From Planctomycetota bacterium (GTDB taxonomy: Bacteria > Planctomycetota > UBA1135 > GCA-002686595), in assembly GCA_026692665.1 (NCBI GenBank), contig JAPLOF010000058.1:62001-126000 (forward strand): DNA of 64,000 nt, read 5' to 3'. The notes under the pieces were generated by a model. That model was not told where the DNA came from. It did no database searches and was given only the letters and a program-made list of their open reading frames with translations. The translations under genes and the position numbers were made by a program. Numbering within the stretch: the stretch's first letter is position 1; each line of letters opens with the position of its first letter. Positions 7,884 through 17,151 of this stretch are shown here, piece after piece.

Positions 7884-9326
7884 ATGAAGATCTCCACATC
7901 CCTCGCTCTTCTCTGTCTCGCGAGCGTCGCCGGCGCCCAGACCCAGACCAAGGACCCGATTTACTCCAAGACGAACCCGCCGCCGTCCGGTGGCCCCTAC
8001 CCGCCGCAAGTGCTCGTCTCCACCGTCGGTGGCGCGGACGACTGCGCCACGCCCGATGCCATCTCCGGCGCCGGCGCGTTCGCGGTCGACACGACCCTCG
8101 CGACGAACAGCGTGGGCGGCCCCGCACCGTGCGCCACGATCGGCAAGGACGTCTGGTTCGCCTGGACGGCGACCTCGGCCTGCGTGACGATCGCGACCTG
8201 CGGCGGCTCGACGGCCGACACCGTGATCGCCGTCTACTCGGGCACGACGTGCCCGCCGACGACGCAACTCGCTTGCAGCGACGACGCCTGCGGCCTGCAG
8301 TCGAGCGTCTCGCTGAGCGTCACGCCCGGCAGCGTCTACCTGATCCGCGTCGGAACGTTCGGCTCGGCCGGCGCCGGCTGGACGGGCACGCTGAACATCA
8401 CGGTGCCCTCGGGCGGCACGGGTGACGACAACTGCGCGACGCCGACGGCCCTCCCGGGTCCGGGCGTCTACGCGTTCGACAACACCGCCGCCACGACGGG
8501 CTGCGAAGGCCAGACGGAAGCGGTGTGCCTGTCCTTCGGCACGACGCGCATCGTCGCGGACCGTTGGTACACCTACACGGCCGCGGTGAACGGCACGGCG
8601 ACGGTGACGACCTGCCAGCTCCTGACCAGCACGTCGAAGGACTCGCGCGTCGCGATCTACGCCGGTTCGGGCTGCCCCACGGGTGCCGCCCTCGCTTGCA
8701 ACGACGACGACGCGACCTGCACGGGCCAGACCCTGGCCTCGACGGTGACGTGGAACGTCACCTGCGGCCAGACCTACACGATCCAGGTCGGTCAATACGC
8801 CACGGGCGCCGGCATCCTCGTGGGCCAGTTCTCGCTGGCCGCGACGGGCACGACCTGCGGTCCCGCGGGCGTCCCCTACTGCTTCGGTGACGGCACGGGC
8901 TCGGCCTGCCCGTGCGCCAACAACGGGACGGCGGGCAACGGCTGCGCCAACTCGATCAACCCGGCGGGTGGCAACCTGGCGACGACGGGCGCGGCGAGCA
9001 TCTCCGCGGACACGCTGTCGCTGAACGGCTCGGGCATGCCCTCCAGCTCGGCTCTGTACTTCCAGGGCACGTCGCAAATCAGCGCCGCCTTCGGGGACGG
9101 CCTGCGCTGCGCGGGCGGCACGGTCATCCGCCTCGGCACGAAGCAAAACAGCGTCGGCGGCACGAGCAGCTACCCGGTCGCGGGCGACCTGTCGGTCTCG
9201 GTCCGCGGCGCGTGCGCGGTCGGCGACGTGCGCACGTACCAGTGCTGGTACCGCAACGCGGCGGCCTTCTGCACGCCCTCCACGTTCAACCTGACGAACG
9301 GCGTCGCCGTCACCTGGGGCGCGTGA
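7884..9326 (+). CDS. Secreted protein, 2 tandem Cys-containing beta repeats plus shared C-terminal module
   Basis: The ATG at 7884 has an AGGA ribosome site and opens a clear signal peptide (MKISTSLALLCLASVAGAQ), giving 480 residues; a GTG nine codons upstream is less likely. A Pro-rich linker is followed by two repeats of about 120 residues with the pattern DxCATP, GxGxxAFDN, W(F/Y)xW(T), TC, D(T/S)xVAIYxGxxCP, LACxDDxC and Y(T/L)IxVG. They resemble exported PPC-like beta sandwiches. The C-terminus is the shared module (YCFGDGTGSACPCANNG, FGDGLRCAGG, YQCWYRN, FNLTNG). It is first in a tandem set of three paralogues. Function is unknown; a surface or extracellular adhesion or sugar-binding role is only an inference. 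Confidence 0.85.
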   Translation: MKISTSLALLCLASVAGAQTQTKDPIYSKTNPPPSGGPYPPQVLVSTVGGADDCATPDAISGAGAFAVDTTLATNSVGGPAPCATIGKDVWFAWTATSACVTIATCGGSTADTVIAVYSGTTCPPTTQLACSDDACGLQSSVSLSVTPGSVYLIRVGTFGSAGAGWTGTLNITVPSGGTGDDNCATPTALPGPGVYAFDNTAATTGCEGQTEAVCLSFGTTRIVADRWYTYTAAVNGTATVTTCQLLTSTSKDSRVAIYAGSGCPTGAALACNDDDATCTGQTLASTVTWNVTCGQTYTIQVGQYATGAGILVGQFSLAATGTTCGPAGVPYCFGDGTGSACPCANNGTAGNGCANSINPAGGNLATTGAASISADTLSLNGSGMPSSSALYFQGTSQISAAFGDGLRCAGGTVIRLGTKQNSVGGTSSYPVAGDLSVSVRGACAVGDVRTYQCWYRNAAAFCTPSTFNLTNGVAVTWGA

Positions 9327-9379
9327 TCGTGGTCGGACGGCGTCGCCCCGCGTCGGGGCGGCGCTGACCGGAACTTCGA

Positions 9380-9407
9380 GCGGGGTCGGCCACGAGGCCG
9401 GCCCCGC
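9380..9407 (+). terminator. Intrinsic terminator
   Basis: GCGGGGTCGGCC pairs with GGCCGGCCCCGC (12 bp, one G-T wobble, ACGA loop) and is followed by TTT. The stem starts 53 bp after the stop of the preceding secreted-protein gene. The remainder of the 9327-9680 gap is non-coding leader with an A7 run at 9481-9487 and no further gene visible. Confidence 0.65.
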
Positions 9408-9680
9408 TTTCGTTGGATCTCGGGCGCGAGGGAACCCGATCGCCGGTCCCTGCGCGCCGACGGCAGGCCGCTCAGCTCGAAAAAAATCGGGCTACCCTAT
9501 CCCGCTCCGTGGTGGGGCTGGACGGAATTTCCGTTCGATTTTTCAGTCGGACCCTCCCCGCGCGACACGCTTCCGTTACCCTTCAGACGGCGTTGTGCGG
9601 AACCGAATCCAGGCGCAAATCGCGTCCCCGATCGGCACAGGCGCCAGGGTCCATCCACGGTCCGTTTCGAGAAGCCCCCA

Positions 9681-12086
9681 ATGAGATTCCCCCTGTTGAC
9701 CGCCGCCCTCCTGGCCGGCGCCCCCCTGGGACTGGCTGCAGCTCAGTCCCCCTCCATCCAGAACCCGGTCAAGAACCCCCCGGTCAAGGGCCCTCCGGTC
9801 AAGCCCATCGTCAACCCCACCCCCCAGCCGTTCGTCTATAGCCTCGCCGGCTCGGACAACTGCGCGACGGCTGCGGTCAACGACGCCATCACGGGCCCCG
9901 GCACCTTCGCGATCAACACGACCGCAGCGACGAGCGGCACGCCGATCGGATCCTGCGGCCTGATGGTCAACGACGTCTGGTTCTACTGGACGGCGAACAT
10001 CAGCGGCGTCGCCCGCGTCAGCACCTGCGCGGGTGTGGCGGCCGACACGGTGATCGCGGTCTGGGCCGACGGCATTCCGGCCGGCAACTGCCCGACCACG
10101 CAGATCACCTGCCTGGACGACTTCTGCGGACTGCAGACGCAAGTCTCCTTCCCGGTCACGGCGGGCTCGAAGTACTTCCTCGAGCTGGGCGGCTTCAACA
10201 GCGCCACGTACAGCGGCACGTTCGACATCACGGTGACTCCGCCGGCGATCAACGACGAGTGCACGGCTCCGATCGTGATCAGCGGCGCCGGGCCGCACGC
10301 GTTCGACAACAGCGCGGCCTCGACGGGCACCACGGGCCAAGCCGAGGCGTCCTGCCTCTTCTTCGGCAGCACGGCGATCAACAACGACGTCTGGTACCGC
10401 TGGACGTCGGGCTTCACGGGAACGGCCCGCGTCTCGACGTGCGGCTCCACCGTCGACACGAAGATCGCGGCCTACGCCGGCGCGGGTTGCCCCTCGAGCG
10501 CCGCCCTCGGCTGCAACGATGACGCGTGCGGCCTCCAGACGCGCATGGACTTCCCGGTCGTGACCGGCGGCGTCTACCTGATCCAGCTCGGCCTCTATCC
10601 CTTCTCGACGGTCGGCGGATCGGGCTCGTTCACGATCAACCCGTTCGTCCCGCCGACGAACGACACCTGCACCACCCCGCAGAACGTGGTCGGCAACGGT
10701 CCGCACAACTACGACACGACGCTCGCCACGACCGGCACCCAAGGCCAGTCCGAGCCCCTCTGCCTCGCCTTCGGCTCGACCGCCCTCTACAACGACGCCT
10801 GGTTCACGTGGACGGCCACCGCGACGGGTCTCTTCGACCTGAACCTGTGCGGCGGCTCGACCTACGACACGCGCCTCGCGGTCTACAACGGCGGCGGCTG
10901 CCCGACGGGTGCCGCGATCGCCTGCAACGACGACCTCTGCGGTCTCGTCAGCGGCGTGTGCTTCAGCGCCACGGCCGGTCAGGTCTACACGATCCAGATC
11001 GGTGCCTACGGCACGACCGGCAGCGGCACCGGCACGTTCGTCTTCACGCTCCAGGGTGCGCCGCCGACGGGCTGCCAGGCCCTCGACGACGGCTCGAGCG
11101 AAGACCTGATCCGCAACATCGGCGGCGGCACGCTGATCTGGCTCAACAGCTTCGGCACGATCGGCCAGAACACGACCGTCAGCGGCGTCGAAGCCTCGTT
11201 CGGCTCGGTGCTCTACGCGGGCAACTACGTCCCGTCGGGCCCCGTCACGATCGCGGCCTGGGAAGACCCGAACGACGACGGCAACCCGAACGACGCCGTC
11301 CTCCTGGGCCAGATGTCGACGACGATCGCGCCCGGGTCGCTGGACACGGACGTGCTCCAGTCGATCCTCCTCAGCTCGAGCGTCACGGCGACCGGCAAGT
11401 TCTTCGTCGGCGCGTCCGTGCAGCACACGCCGAACGAGTTCCCGGCCCCGGTCGACTACGCGTCCACCTCCTGCGGCGGTGCCTCCGGCAGCCCGTGGTT
11501 CGTGGGCAACACGGCCCCGACCGCGGATCTCACGAACCTCTTGAACAACAGCGCTCCGCCGCAGTCGCTCCAGAGCATCGGGATCAACGGCAACTGGCTG
11601 CTGCGTCCGATCTGCGGACCGGTCGTGGTCGGCACGCCCTACTGCTTCGGTGACGGCACCGGAGCGGCCTGCCCGTGCGCCAACAACGGTGCGGCGGGCA
11701 ACGGCTGCGCCAACTCCGTCAATGCGAACGGTGGCAACCTGTCGGCCACCGGCAGCGCGGTCGTCGGCGCGGATACCCTCGCGCTGGTCGGCTCCGGGAT
11801 GCCGAACACGGCGACGGCGCTCTACTTCCAGGGCACGGCCCAGTTGAACGTTCCGTTCGGCGACGGCCTGCGCTGCGTCGGCGGCACGGTCATCCGCCTC
11901 GGCACCAAGACGAACGCGGGTGGCGCGAGCCAGTACCCGGTCGGTGCCGATCCGCTCGTGTCCGTCCGCGGCCTCGTGCCGTCGGGCGCCACGCGCAACT
12001 ACCAGGCCTGGTACCGCAACGCGGCGGCCTTCTGCACGGCGTCGACGTTCAACCTGACGAACGGCCTGCAGATCGTGTGGCAGTGA
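9681..12086 (+). CDS. Secreted protein, 3 tandem Cys-containing beta repeats plus shared C-terminal module
   Basis: An 801-residue exported protein with signal peptide MRFPLLTAALLAGAPLGLAA, then a Pro/Lys/Val-rich linker (NPVKNPPVKGPPVKP). Three copies of the ~120-residue repeat follow (landmarks GPGTFAINT, GAGPHAFDNSAASTG, GNGPHNYDTTLATTG; each has a Trp-rich W(F/Y)xWT core and a CPxxxxxxCxDDxCG loop). A ~190-residue beta domain with DDGSSEDLIRN and WEDPNDDGNPNDAVLLGQ comes next. The Cys-rich C-terminal module ends the protein. It is paralogous to the genes on both sides, and the extra domain is shared only with the downstream paralogue. The conserved paired Cys suggest disulfides formed outside the cytoplasm. 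Function is unknown. Confidence 0.85.
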   Translation: MRFPLLTAALLAGAPLGLAAAQSPSIQNPVKNPPVKGPPVKPIVNPTPQPFVYSLAGSDNCATAAVNDAITGPGTFAINTTAATSGTPIGSCGLMVNDVWFYWTANISGVARVSTCAGVAADTVIAVWADGIPAGNCPTTQITCLDDFCGLQTQVSFPVTAGSKYFLELGGFNSATYSGTFDITVTPPAINDECTAPIVISGAGPHAFDNSAASTGTTGQAEASCLFFGSTAINNDVWYRWTSGFTGTARVSTCGSTVDTKIAAYAGAGCPSSAALGCNDDACGLQTRMDFPVVTGGVYLIQLGLYPFSTVGGSGSFTINPFVPPTNDTCTTPQNVVGNGPHNYDTTLATTGTQGQSEPLCLAFGSTALYNDAWFTWTATATGLFDLNLCGGSTYDTRLAVYNGGGCPTGAAIACNDDLCGLVSGVCFSATAGQVYTIQIGAYGTTGSGTGTFVFTLQGAPPTGCQALDDGSSEDLIRNIGGGTLIWLNSFGTIGQNTTVSGVEASFGSVLYAGNYVPSGPVTIAAWEDPNDDGNPNDAVLLGQMSTTIAPGSLDTDVLQSILLSSSVTATGKFFVGASVQHTPNEFPAPVDYASTSCGGASGSPWFVGNTAPTADLTNLLNNSAPPQSLQSIGINGNWLLRPICGPVVVGTPYCFGDGTGAACPCANNGAAGNGCANSVNANGGNLSATGSAVVGADTLALVGSGMPNTATALYFQGTAQLNVPFGDGLRCVGGTVIRLGTKTNAGGASQYPVGADPLVSVRGLVPSGATRNYQAWYRNAAAFCTASTFNLTNGLQIVWQ

Positions 12087-12096
12087 TGCGCACGGC

Positions 12097-12133
12097 GTGA
12101 CGTCGCCCGCGCTGCGCGGGTGACGTCGCCCGC
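12097..12133 (+). repeat. Short direct repeat after the stop
   Basis: A 14-bp unit, GTGACGTCGCCCGC, occurs at 12097-12110 and again at 12120-12133. It lies between the stop codon of the preceding gene and the hairpin at 12158. Its meaning is unknown. Confidence 0.55.
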
Positions 12134-12157
12134 CACGCAGGTGGCGAGCGAACGCAA

Positions 12158-12195
12158 GCGAAGGGCGGCTCCGCTTCGGCGGGGTCGCCCTTCGC
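12158..12195 (+). terminator. Hairpin terminator between paralogous secreted-protein genes
   Basis: GCGAAGGGCG and CGCCCTTCGC form a perfect 10-bp stem with an 18-nt, partly self-pairing loop. The rest of the 12087-12460 gap is a GC-rich leader without another supported gene. Confidence 0.5.
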
Positions 12196-12460
12196 GCTTG
12201 GATGCGGACCATGTTGGCTGCCGACCGTCTCCGCGCGGGAGGATCGGGCTCCGGCCGAGGAGCCCGGCCAACGAACCGACGGCTGTCGGACCGGACGGTC
12301 TGCTTGGATTCGGGCCGCGGATCGTCGCCGGAATCCCGGTCTCCCCGTAGCCTTCGGGTGCGACGCTCGACCGCCGAGGGAACGGTCCGGCGCCGCACAG
12401 GGCACTCGGATCGCCGTGAGCCCGCGGATCCGTCCCGCTCGCCTCCAGACCAGCGAGACC

Positions 12461-15400
12461 ATGCCCAACGCCCTCATTCGCCTGTCCCCCGTCCTCCTCC
12501 TCGGCGGCGCCTTCGCCGCGCCGGCGGCGGCCCAGGGGACGCTCACTTCGGCCCAGGCTCCCGCCGCATCGACGGCCGGCGGCAGCGCGGGGAAAGCCGC
12601 CAAGGCCCCCGCGCCCAAGGTCTACGTCAAGGGCACGGCGCCCACGGGCCCGGGCCTGGCGAGTCCCATCCCGACGGGCGGCGCAGCCCTGATCGGCGGC
12701 TCCGACGCATGCGCCACGCCCGACGTCATCGCCGGATCGGGACCGTTCCTCTTCGACAACTCGATCGCGACGACGGGCACGCAGGGACAGAACGAGGCCG
12801 CCTGCTCGTTCTTCGGCTCGACGGCCCTGAACCGCGACGTGTGGTTCCGTTGGACCGCGGGGTTCACGGGCAATGCCGAGCTCGTCGCGTGCAATCACCC
12901 GGTCGACACGAAGATCGCGGTGTACTCCGGCGCGGGCTGTCCCAGTGCACCCGCTCTCGCCTGCAACGACGACTTCTGCGGCCCGTTCGGCCTGCAGAGT
13001 CGCGTCGTGTTCCCGGCGACGAGCGGCCAGACCTACGTCGTGCAGGTCGGCCTCTACCCGTTCACCACCGCGGGCGGCCAGGGCAGCTTCACGATCCAGC
13101 CCGCGTCCGCCCCGGCGAACGACGCCTGCGGCAGCCCGACGCCGATCAGCGGCCTCGGCACCTTCCCGTTCGACAACGGCTTCGCGACGAGCGGGGCCGA
13201 GGGCCAGTCCGAGGTCGCCTGCAACTTCTTCGGCTCCACGGCGATGGTGCAGGACGTCTGGTTCCGCTGGACGTCGACCGTGAACGGAACGGTCATCGTG
13301 GACACCTGCGGCGGGTCGATCGACACGAAGATCGCGGTCTACAGCGGTCCAGGCTGCCCCGTCGCCCCGGCCATCGCCTGCAACGACGACGGCTGCAACT
13401 TCCAGAGCCGGGTCGTGTTCCAGGCCGTGTCGGGCGCCGTCTATACGTTCCAGGTCGGCCTCTATCCCTTCGGCGCGAACGGCGGAGCGGGCAGCCTGCG
13501 CGTCTCGCGACCCGCGACCAACGACGCGTGCTCGGCTCCGGCCGCGCTGTTCGGCACGGGCACGTTTCCGTTCGACAACGGGATCGCTTCGACCGGAGCC
13601 GAGGGCCAGGGCAACGCGAACTGCCTCGAGTGGGGCTCCACGGCGATCGCGAACGACGTGTGGTTCTCGTGGACGTCGCCGTTCAGCGGCACGGCCTCCA
13701 TCTCGACCTGCAACCAGACGGTGGACACGAAGCTCGGGGTGTACGCGGGGCTCGGATGTCCGGCGGCTCCAGCTCTCGCGTGCAACGACGACGCTTGTGG
13801 CGCCACCGGTTACCAGAGTCGCCTCGTGTTCCCGGTCACCGCCGGAGCGGCGTACACGCTTCAGGTTGGCACCTATCCGGTCGGAGGCGGCGCGTCGGGC
13901 GGCACGGGGACGCTCGACATCCAGAGCGTGACGCCGCCGTCGAACGACGCCTGCTCGACGCCCGCGCCGATCGTGGGCGCCGGTCCGCACCCCTTCGACG
14001 ACACGCTCGCCACGACCGGCGTGCAGGGACAGAACGAGGTCGCGTGCAGGTTCTTCGGCAGCACCGCGATCAAGAACGACCTGTGGTTCCGTTGGACCTC
14101 GGGCTTCACCGGAACCGCCGAGCTGTCGCTGTGCGCGGGCTCCGGAATCGACTCGAAGGTCGCCGTGTACGCCGGAGGCGGCTGTCCGACCGGCCCGGCG
14201 CTCGCGTGCAACGACGACCGGTGCTTCCTGACGAGCGCGCTCTGTTTCCCGGCCGTGCTGGGCCAGACGTACACGATCCAGGTGGGCCTGTACCCGAACG
14301 GCGGCGCGGCTCCCGGCTCCGGCTCGTTCACGCTGACGCCGATCGTCGCCGGCACGACCAACGACGACTGCTCCGTGGCGGCCGCGATCGCGGGACCTGG
14401 TCCGCACGCGTTCGACACTTCGACGGCCACGACGGGGTGCGCGGGTCAGGACAACCTGATCTGCGGCTTTGCCGGCATCAGCGGGATCGGCAACGACGTC
14501 TGGTTCACGTGGGTCGCGCCGTCGACCGCGCGCTACCAGGTCTCGACGTGCGGCACCGCGGGCGGCCAGGACGGCAAGATCGCCGTCTACGCCGGAGCGG
14601 GCTGCCCGCTCGCGCCGCCCGTCGCCTGCGACGACGACGGATGCGGCACGTTCGCGGGCGAGGCCCAGGCCTGTTTCGACGCGATCGCCGGCCAGAGCTA
14701 CGCGATCCAGGTCGGCACGTACCCGGGAGCTCCCGGAGGACCGGGCACCTTCGCCTTCAGCACCCTGGCGGTTCCCGCCGGTTGCCAGCACGACAACGGA
14801 TCGAGCGAGGACGCGGTCGGCTTCACCGTGAACGCCGCCCTGGGCTGGCTGCAGCGCTTCGGCTCGGCCGGCACGACGACGAGCGTGTCCGCCATCTCGA
14901 CGGCGTTCGGATCCCCCGCGCTCGCGGCGCAGGCGCCGGCCGTGGGGACGCCGATCACGGCTGCGCTGTGGGACGACCCGAACGACGACGGCAACCCCAT
15001 CGATGCGGTCCTTCTGGCCCAGGTGGCGGGCGTCGTGACCAACCGGGCCAACGACGTGCTCGACCGCTTCGCGTTGCCGGCCCCCGTGCTGGCGTCGGGG
15101 GTGTTCTTCGTGGGGGTCGTCGTCCAAGTCACGCCGAACCAGCGCGTGGCTCCGCGCGACGACGACGGCTGTCCCGCCGGATCCGTCGGACGGGCCTTCG
15201 CCGTGGCGCAGGCGAACGGGCCGTTCCAATTCACGAACCTGGCCGCGAACTCGTTCCCGCCCACGGACCTCGATGCGGCCGGGATCCCGGGCGTGTGGCT
15301 GCTGCGGGCGGACTGCTCCGGTTCGGTCGGCGCGGCCTACTGTTTCGGCGACGGATCCGGCACCCCGTGCCCGTGCGCGAACAGCGGCGCGTCCGGGAAC

Positions 15401-15781
15401 GGTTGCGCGAACTCGCTGAACCCGGCTGGCGCGCGTCTCCAGGCCGTGGGTAGCGCGGTGGTCGGAGCGGACACGGTCGCGCTGCTCGGCTCGGGCATGC
15501 CGAACTCCTCGGCGCTCTACTTCCAGGGCACCACCCAACTGGCCGTCCCCTTCGGAGACGGTCTGCGCTGTGCCGGCGGCAGCGTCGTGCGCCTCGCCAC
15601 GAAGTCGAACGTGTCCGGCGCGAGTCGCTACCCGAGCCCGGGCGATCCGGCGGTGTCCGTGCGCGGCAACGTGCCGCCGGGATCCACGCGGACCTACCAG
15701 GTCTGGTACCGCAATCCCGCGCCGTTCTGCACGGTGTCCACGTTCAACCTCACGAACGGCCTGAGCCTCGCCTGGCAGTAG
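12461..15781 (+). CDS. Secreted protein, 5 tandem Cys-containing beta repeats plus shared C-terminal module
   Basis: The ATG at 12461 starts a signal peptide (MPNALIRLSPVLLLGGAFAA, cleavage near AAAQG); a GTG 15 codons upstream is possible but would lengthen the signal unnaturally. The 1106-residue product has five repeats of ~120 residues (landmarks ATPDVIAGSG, GSPTPISGLG, SAPAALFGTG, STPAPIVGAG and VAAAIAGPG). Each repeat carries WF(R/S/T)W and an IAVYxGxGCP-like strand followed by CNDD or CDDD. Then come the NGSSEDA / WDDPNDDGNPIDAVLLAQ domain and the shared Cys-rich C-terminal module. It is the largest of the three tandem paralogues, consistent with growth by internal duplication. It is probably surface-exposed. 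No catalytic motif is visible. Confidence 0.85.
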   Translation: MPNALIRLSPVLLLGGAFAAPAAAQGTLTSAQAPAASTAGGSAGKAAKAPAPKVYVKGTAPTGPGLASPIPTGGAALIGGSDACATPDVIAGSGPFLFDNSIATTGTQGQNEAACSFFGSTALNRDVWFRWTAGFTGNAELVACNHPVDTKIAVYSGAGCPSAPALACNDDFCGPFGLQSRVVFPATSGQTYVVQVGLYPFTTAGGQGSFTIQPASAPANDACGSPTPISGLGTFPFDNGFATSGAEGQSEVACNFFGSTAMVQDVWFRWTSTVNGTVIVDTCGGSIDTKIAVYSGPGCPVAPAIACNDDGCNFQSRVVFQAVSGAVYTFQVGLYPFGANGGAGSLRVSRPATNDACSAPAALFGTGTFPFDNGIASTGAEGQGNANCLEWGSTAIANDVWFSWTSPFSGTASISTCNQTVDTKLGVYAGLGCPAAPALACNDDACGATGYQSRLVFPVTAGAAYTLQVGTYPVGGGASGGTGTLDIQSVTPPSNDACSTPAPIVGAGPHPFDDTLATTGVQGQNEVACRFFGSTAIKNDLWFRWTSGFTGTAELSLCAGSGIDSKVAVYAGGGCPTGPALACNDDRCFLTSALCFPAVLGQTYTIQVGLYPNGGAAPGSGSFTLTPIVAGTTNDDCSVAAAIAGPGPHAFDTSTATTGCAGQDNLICGFAGISGIGNDVWFTWVAPSTARYQVSTCGTAGGQDGKIAVYAGAGCPLAPPVACDDDGCGTFAGEAQACFDAIAGQSYAIQVGTYPGAPGGPGTFAFSTLAVPAGCQHDNGSSEDAVGFTVNAALGWLQRFGSAGTTTSVSAISTAFGSPALAAQAPAVGTPITAALWDDPNDDGNPIDAVLLAQVAGVVTNRANDVLDRFALPAPVLASGVFFVGVVVQVTPNQRVAPRDDDGCPAGSVGRAFAVAQANGPFQFTNLAANSFPPTDLDAAGIPGVWLLRADCSGSVGAAYCFGDGSGTPCPCANSGASGNGCANSLNPAGARLQAVGSAVVGADTVALLGSGMPNSSALYFQGTTQLAVPFGDGLRCAGGSVVRLATKSNVSGASRYPSPGDPAVSVRGNVPPGSTRTYQVWYRNPAPFCTVSTFNLTNGLSLAWQ

Positions 15782-15873
15782 AGGATCGTGAGCGTGGACC
15801 GGCGGGTCGCAGTCCGCGTCGTTGACTCCGCGCTCCCGGCCCTCTATCTGGAGCCTCCACCACGAGGAGACGC

Positions 15874-17043
15874 ATGGCCGAGAAGAAGAAGAAGGACGAC
15901 GAGCCCAAGAAGGTGCGCAAGGCACCGCGCAAGCTCGACGCCCTCGACACGAAGACGCTGAAGCTCATCGAGTCGACGGCGCTGCGTGTGCGCACGAACA
16001 TCGACTCGCGCGTCCTGCCCGAGCTGAAGTTCCCGACGCGCGCGCTGTCGAACGTGCGCTACGACACGAAGGTGGGCTACTTCGAGCTCGGCCGCGGGCG
16101 GTCGGCGCGCCACTTGACGGTGAACACCGTCAAGACCTTCGCGCAGACGCTGCGCCTGATGGCGATCGCGAAGGACATGGTCGAGAACGACGACTTCGCC
16201 ACGAAGCGGGAGGCCTACTACGTCTCCAAGAACTGGGGCGAGTGCAAGTTCGACGACCAGCCCGAATCCGACACGGTGCTCGACGACATCGAGGCGCTGG
16301 CGTCGCTCGACGGACTCTCGCGCGAGCAGTTGCGCTTCTATCCCGAGGAGCACGGCGGTTCCGTCGCGGGCGAGCTCGTCGTGATCGACCGCGATTCGGA
16401 GACCGGCGCGCCGATCCGCATCGACTGCACGAACTTCGGTTCGGGTTCGTACTCGATCCCGCACTCGGTCGAGCACCTGAAGTTCGAGACGGACGCCGCG
16501 TTCATCCTGGCGATCGAGACGGGCGGCATGTTCCAGCGCCTGAACAACCACAAGTACTGGAAGACCGCGAACTGCATCCTGGTCGAGACGGCCGGCGTGC
16601 CGACGCGCGCGACGCGGCGGTTCGTGCGCCGGCTCGCGGACGAGAAGAAGATCCCGGTCTACGCCTTCGTGGACTGCGATCCCTACGGCATCGCGAACAT
16701 CTACCGCACGCTGAAGGTCGGCTCGGGCAACGCGGCCCACATCAATCGGTTCTTCTGCGTCCCGCAGGCCCAGTACCTGGGCGTCACGCCGCAGGACATC
16801 CACGACTTCAAGCTGCAGGACGCGACGCACCCGCTGCAGGACGTGGACATCAAGCGCGCCAAGGACGCACTGAAGAACGACCCGTTCTTCATGGCGCACA
16901 AGCCCTGGATCAAGGCGATCGAGATGATGCTCTCGATGGGCGTGCGCGCCGAGCAACAGGCCCTGGCGAAGTGGGGGCTCAACTTCGTGATCGAGGAGTA
17001 CCTGCCGCGCAAGCTCAAGAACGTGAAGGGGTTCCTGCCCTGA
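15874..17043 (+). CDS. top6A: DNA topoisomerase VI subunit A (Spo11-like)
   Basis: A 389-residue DNA-cleaving subunit of topoisomerase VI, close to archaeal length. The winged-helix domain carries the catalytic Tyr116 in KREAYYVSKN (the Spo11 R-x-x-Y/F-Y motif). The TOPRIM metal residues are present: E215 in ILAIETGG and D267/D269 in FVDCDPYG. HKYWKTANCILVETAG and ATRRFVRRL are also typical. The first 20 residues are very Lys-rich, like the tail of subunit B in this window. The ATG follows GGAG (15863-15868 region). It is convergent with the DinB-like gene across a long hairpin. It presumably pairs with Top6B at 2763 despite the intervening secreted-protein genes. Confidence 0.95.
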   Translation: MAEKKKKDDEPKKVRKAPRKLDALDTKTLKLIESTALRVRTNIDSRVLPELKFPTRALSNVRYDTKVGYFELGRGRSARHLTVNTVKTFAQTLRLMAIAKDMVENDDFATKREAYYVSKNWGECKFDDQPESDTVLDDIEALASLDGLSREQLRFYPEEHGGSVAGELVVIDRDSETGAPIRIDCTNFGSGSYSIPHSVEHLKFETDAAFILAIETGGMFQRLNNHKYWKTANCILVETAGVPTRATRRFVRRLADEKKIPVYAFVDCDPYGIANIYRTLKVGSGNAAHINRFFCVPQAQYLGVTPQDIHDFKLQDATHPLQDVDIKRAKDALKNDPFFMAHKPWIKAIEMMLSMGVRAEQQALAKWGLNFVIEEYLPRKLKNVKGFLP

Positions 17044-17084
17044 CCGGCCCTGCCCTGACGCGGACGAGGCCCGCGAAGCCGCAC

Positions 17085-17132
17085 GGAATGCACGCGGGCC
17101 GCGTCGATCTCGACGCGGCCCGCGCGCATTCC
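17085..17132. terminator. Bidirectional hairpin between top6A and the DinB-like gene
   Basis: A 23-bp inverted repeat with one mismatch and a two-base centre. The left arm begins GGAATGCACGCGGG and the right arm ends GCGCATTCC. It sits between two convergent stop codons, so it can serve both strands. Confidence 0.7.
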
Positions 17133-17151
17133 GGGAACCGACGCCTGGGCG

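Noticed and set aside
8000..15700. CRISPR-like repeats
   Set aside because: The repetition is at the protein level (about 360-bp coding repeats in frame), with no short identical repeats and unique spacers.
9576..15925. Very long open frames on the minus strand (up to about 1300 codons) opposite the secreted-protein genes
   Set aside because: They are rich in Arg, Ala and Gly, contain no domains, and mirror the high GC of genes that have clear signal peptides and repeats on the plus strand.
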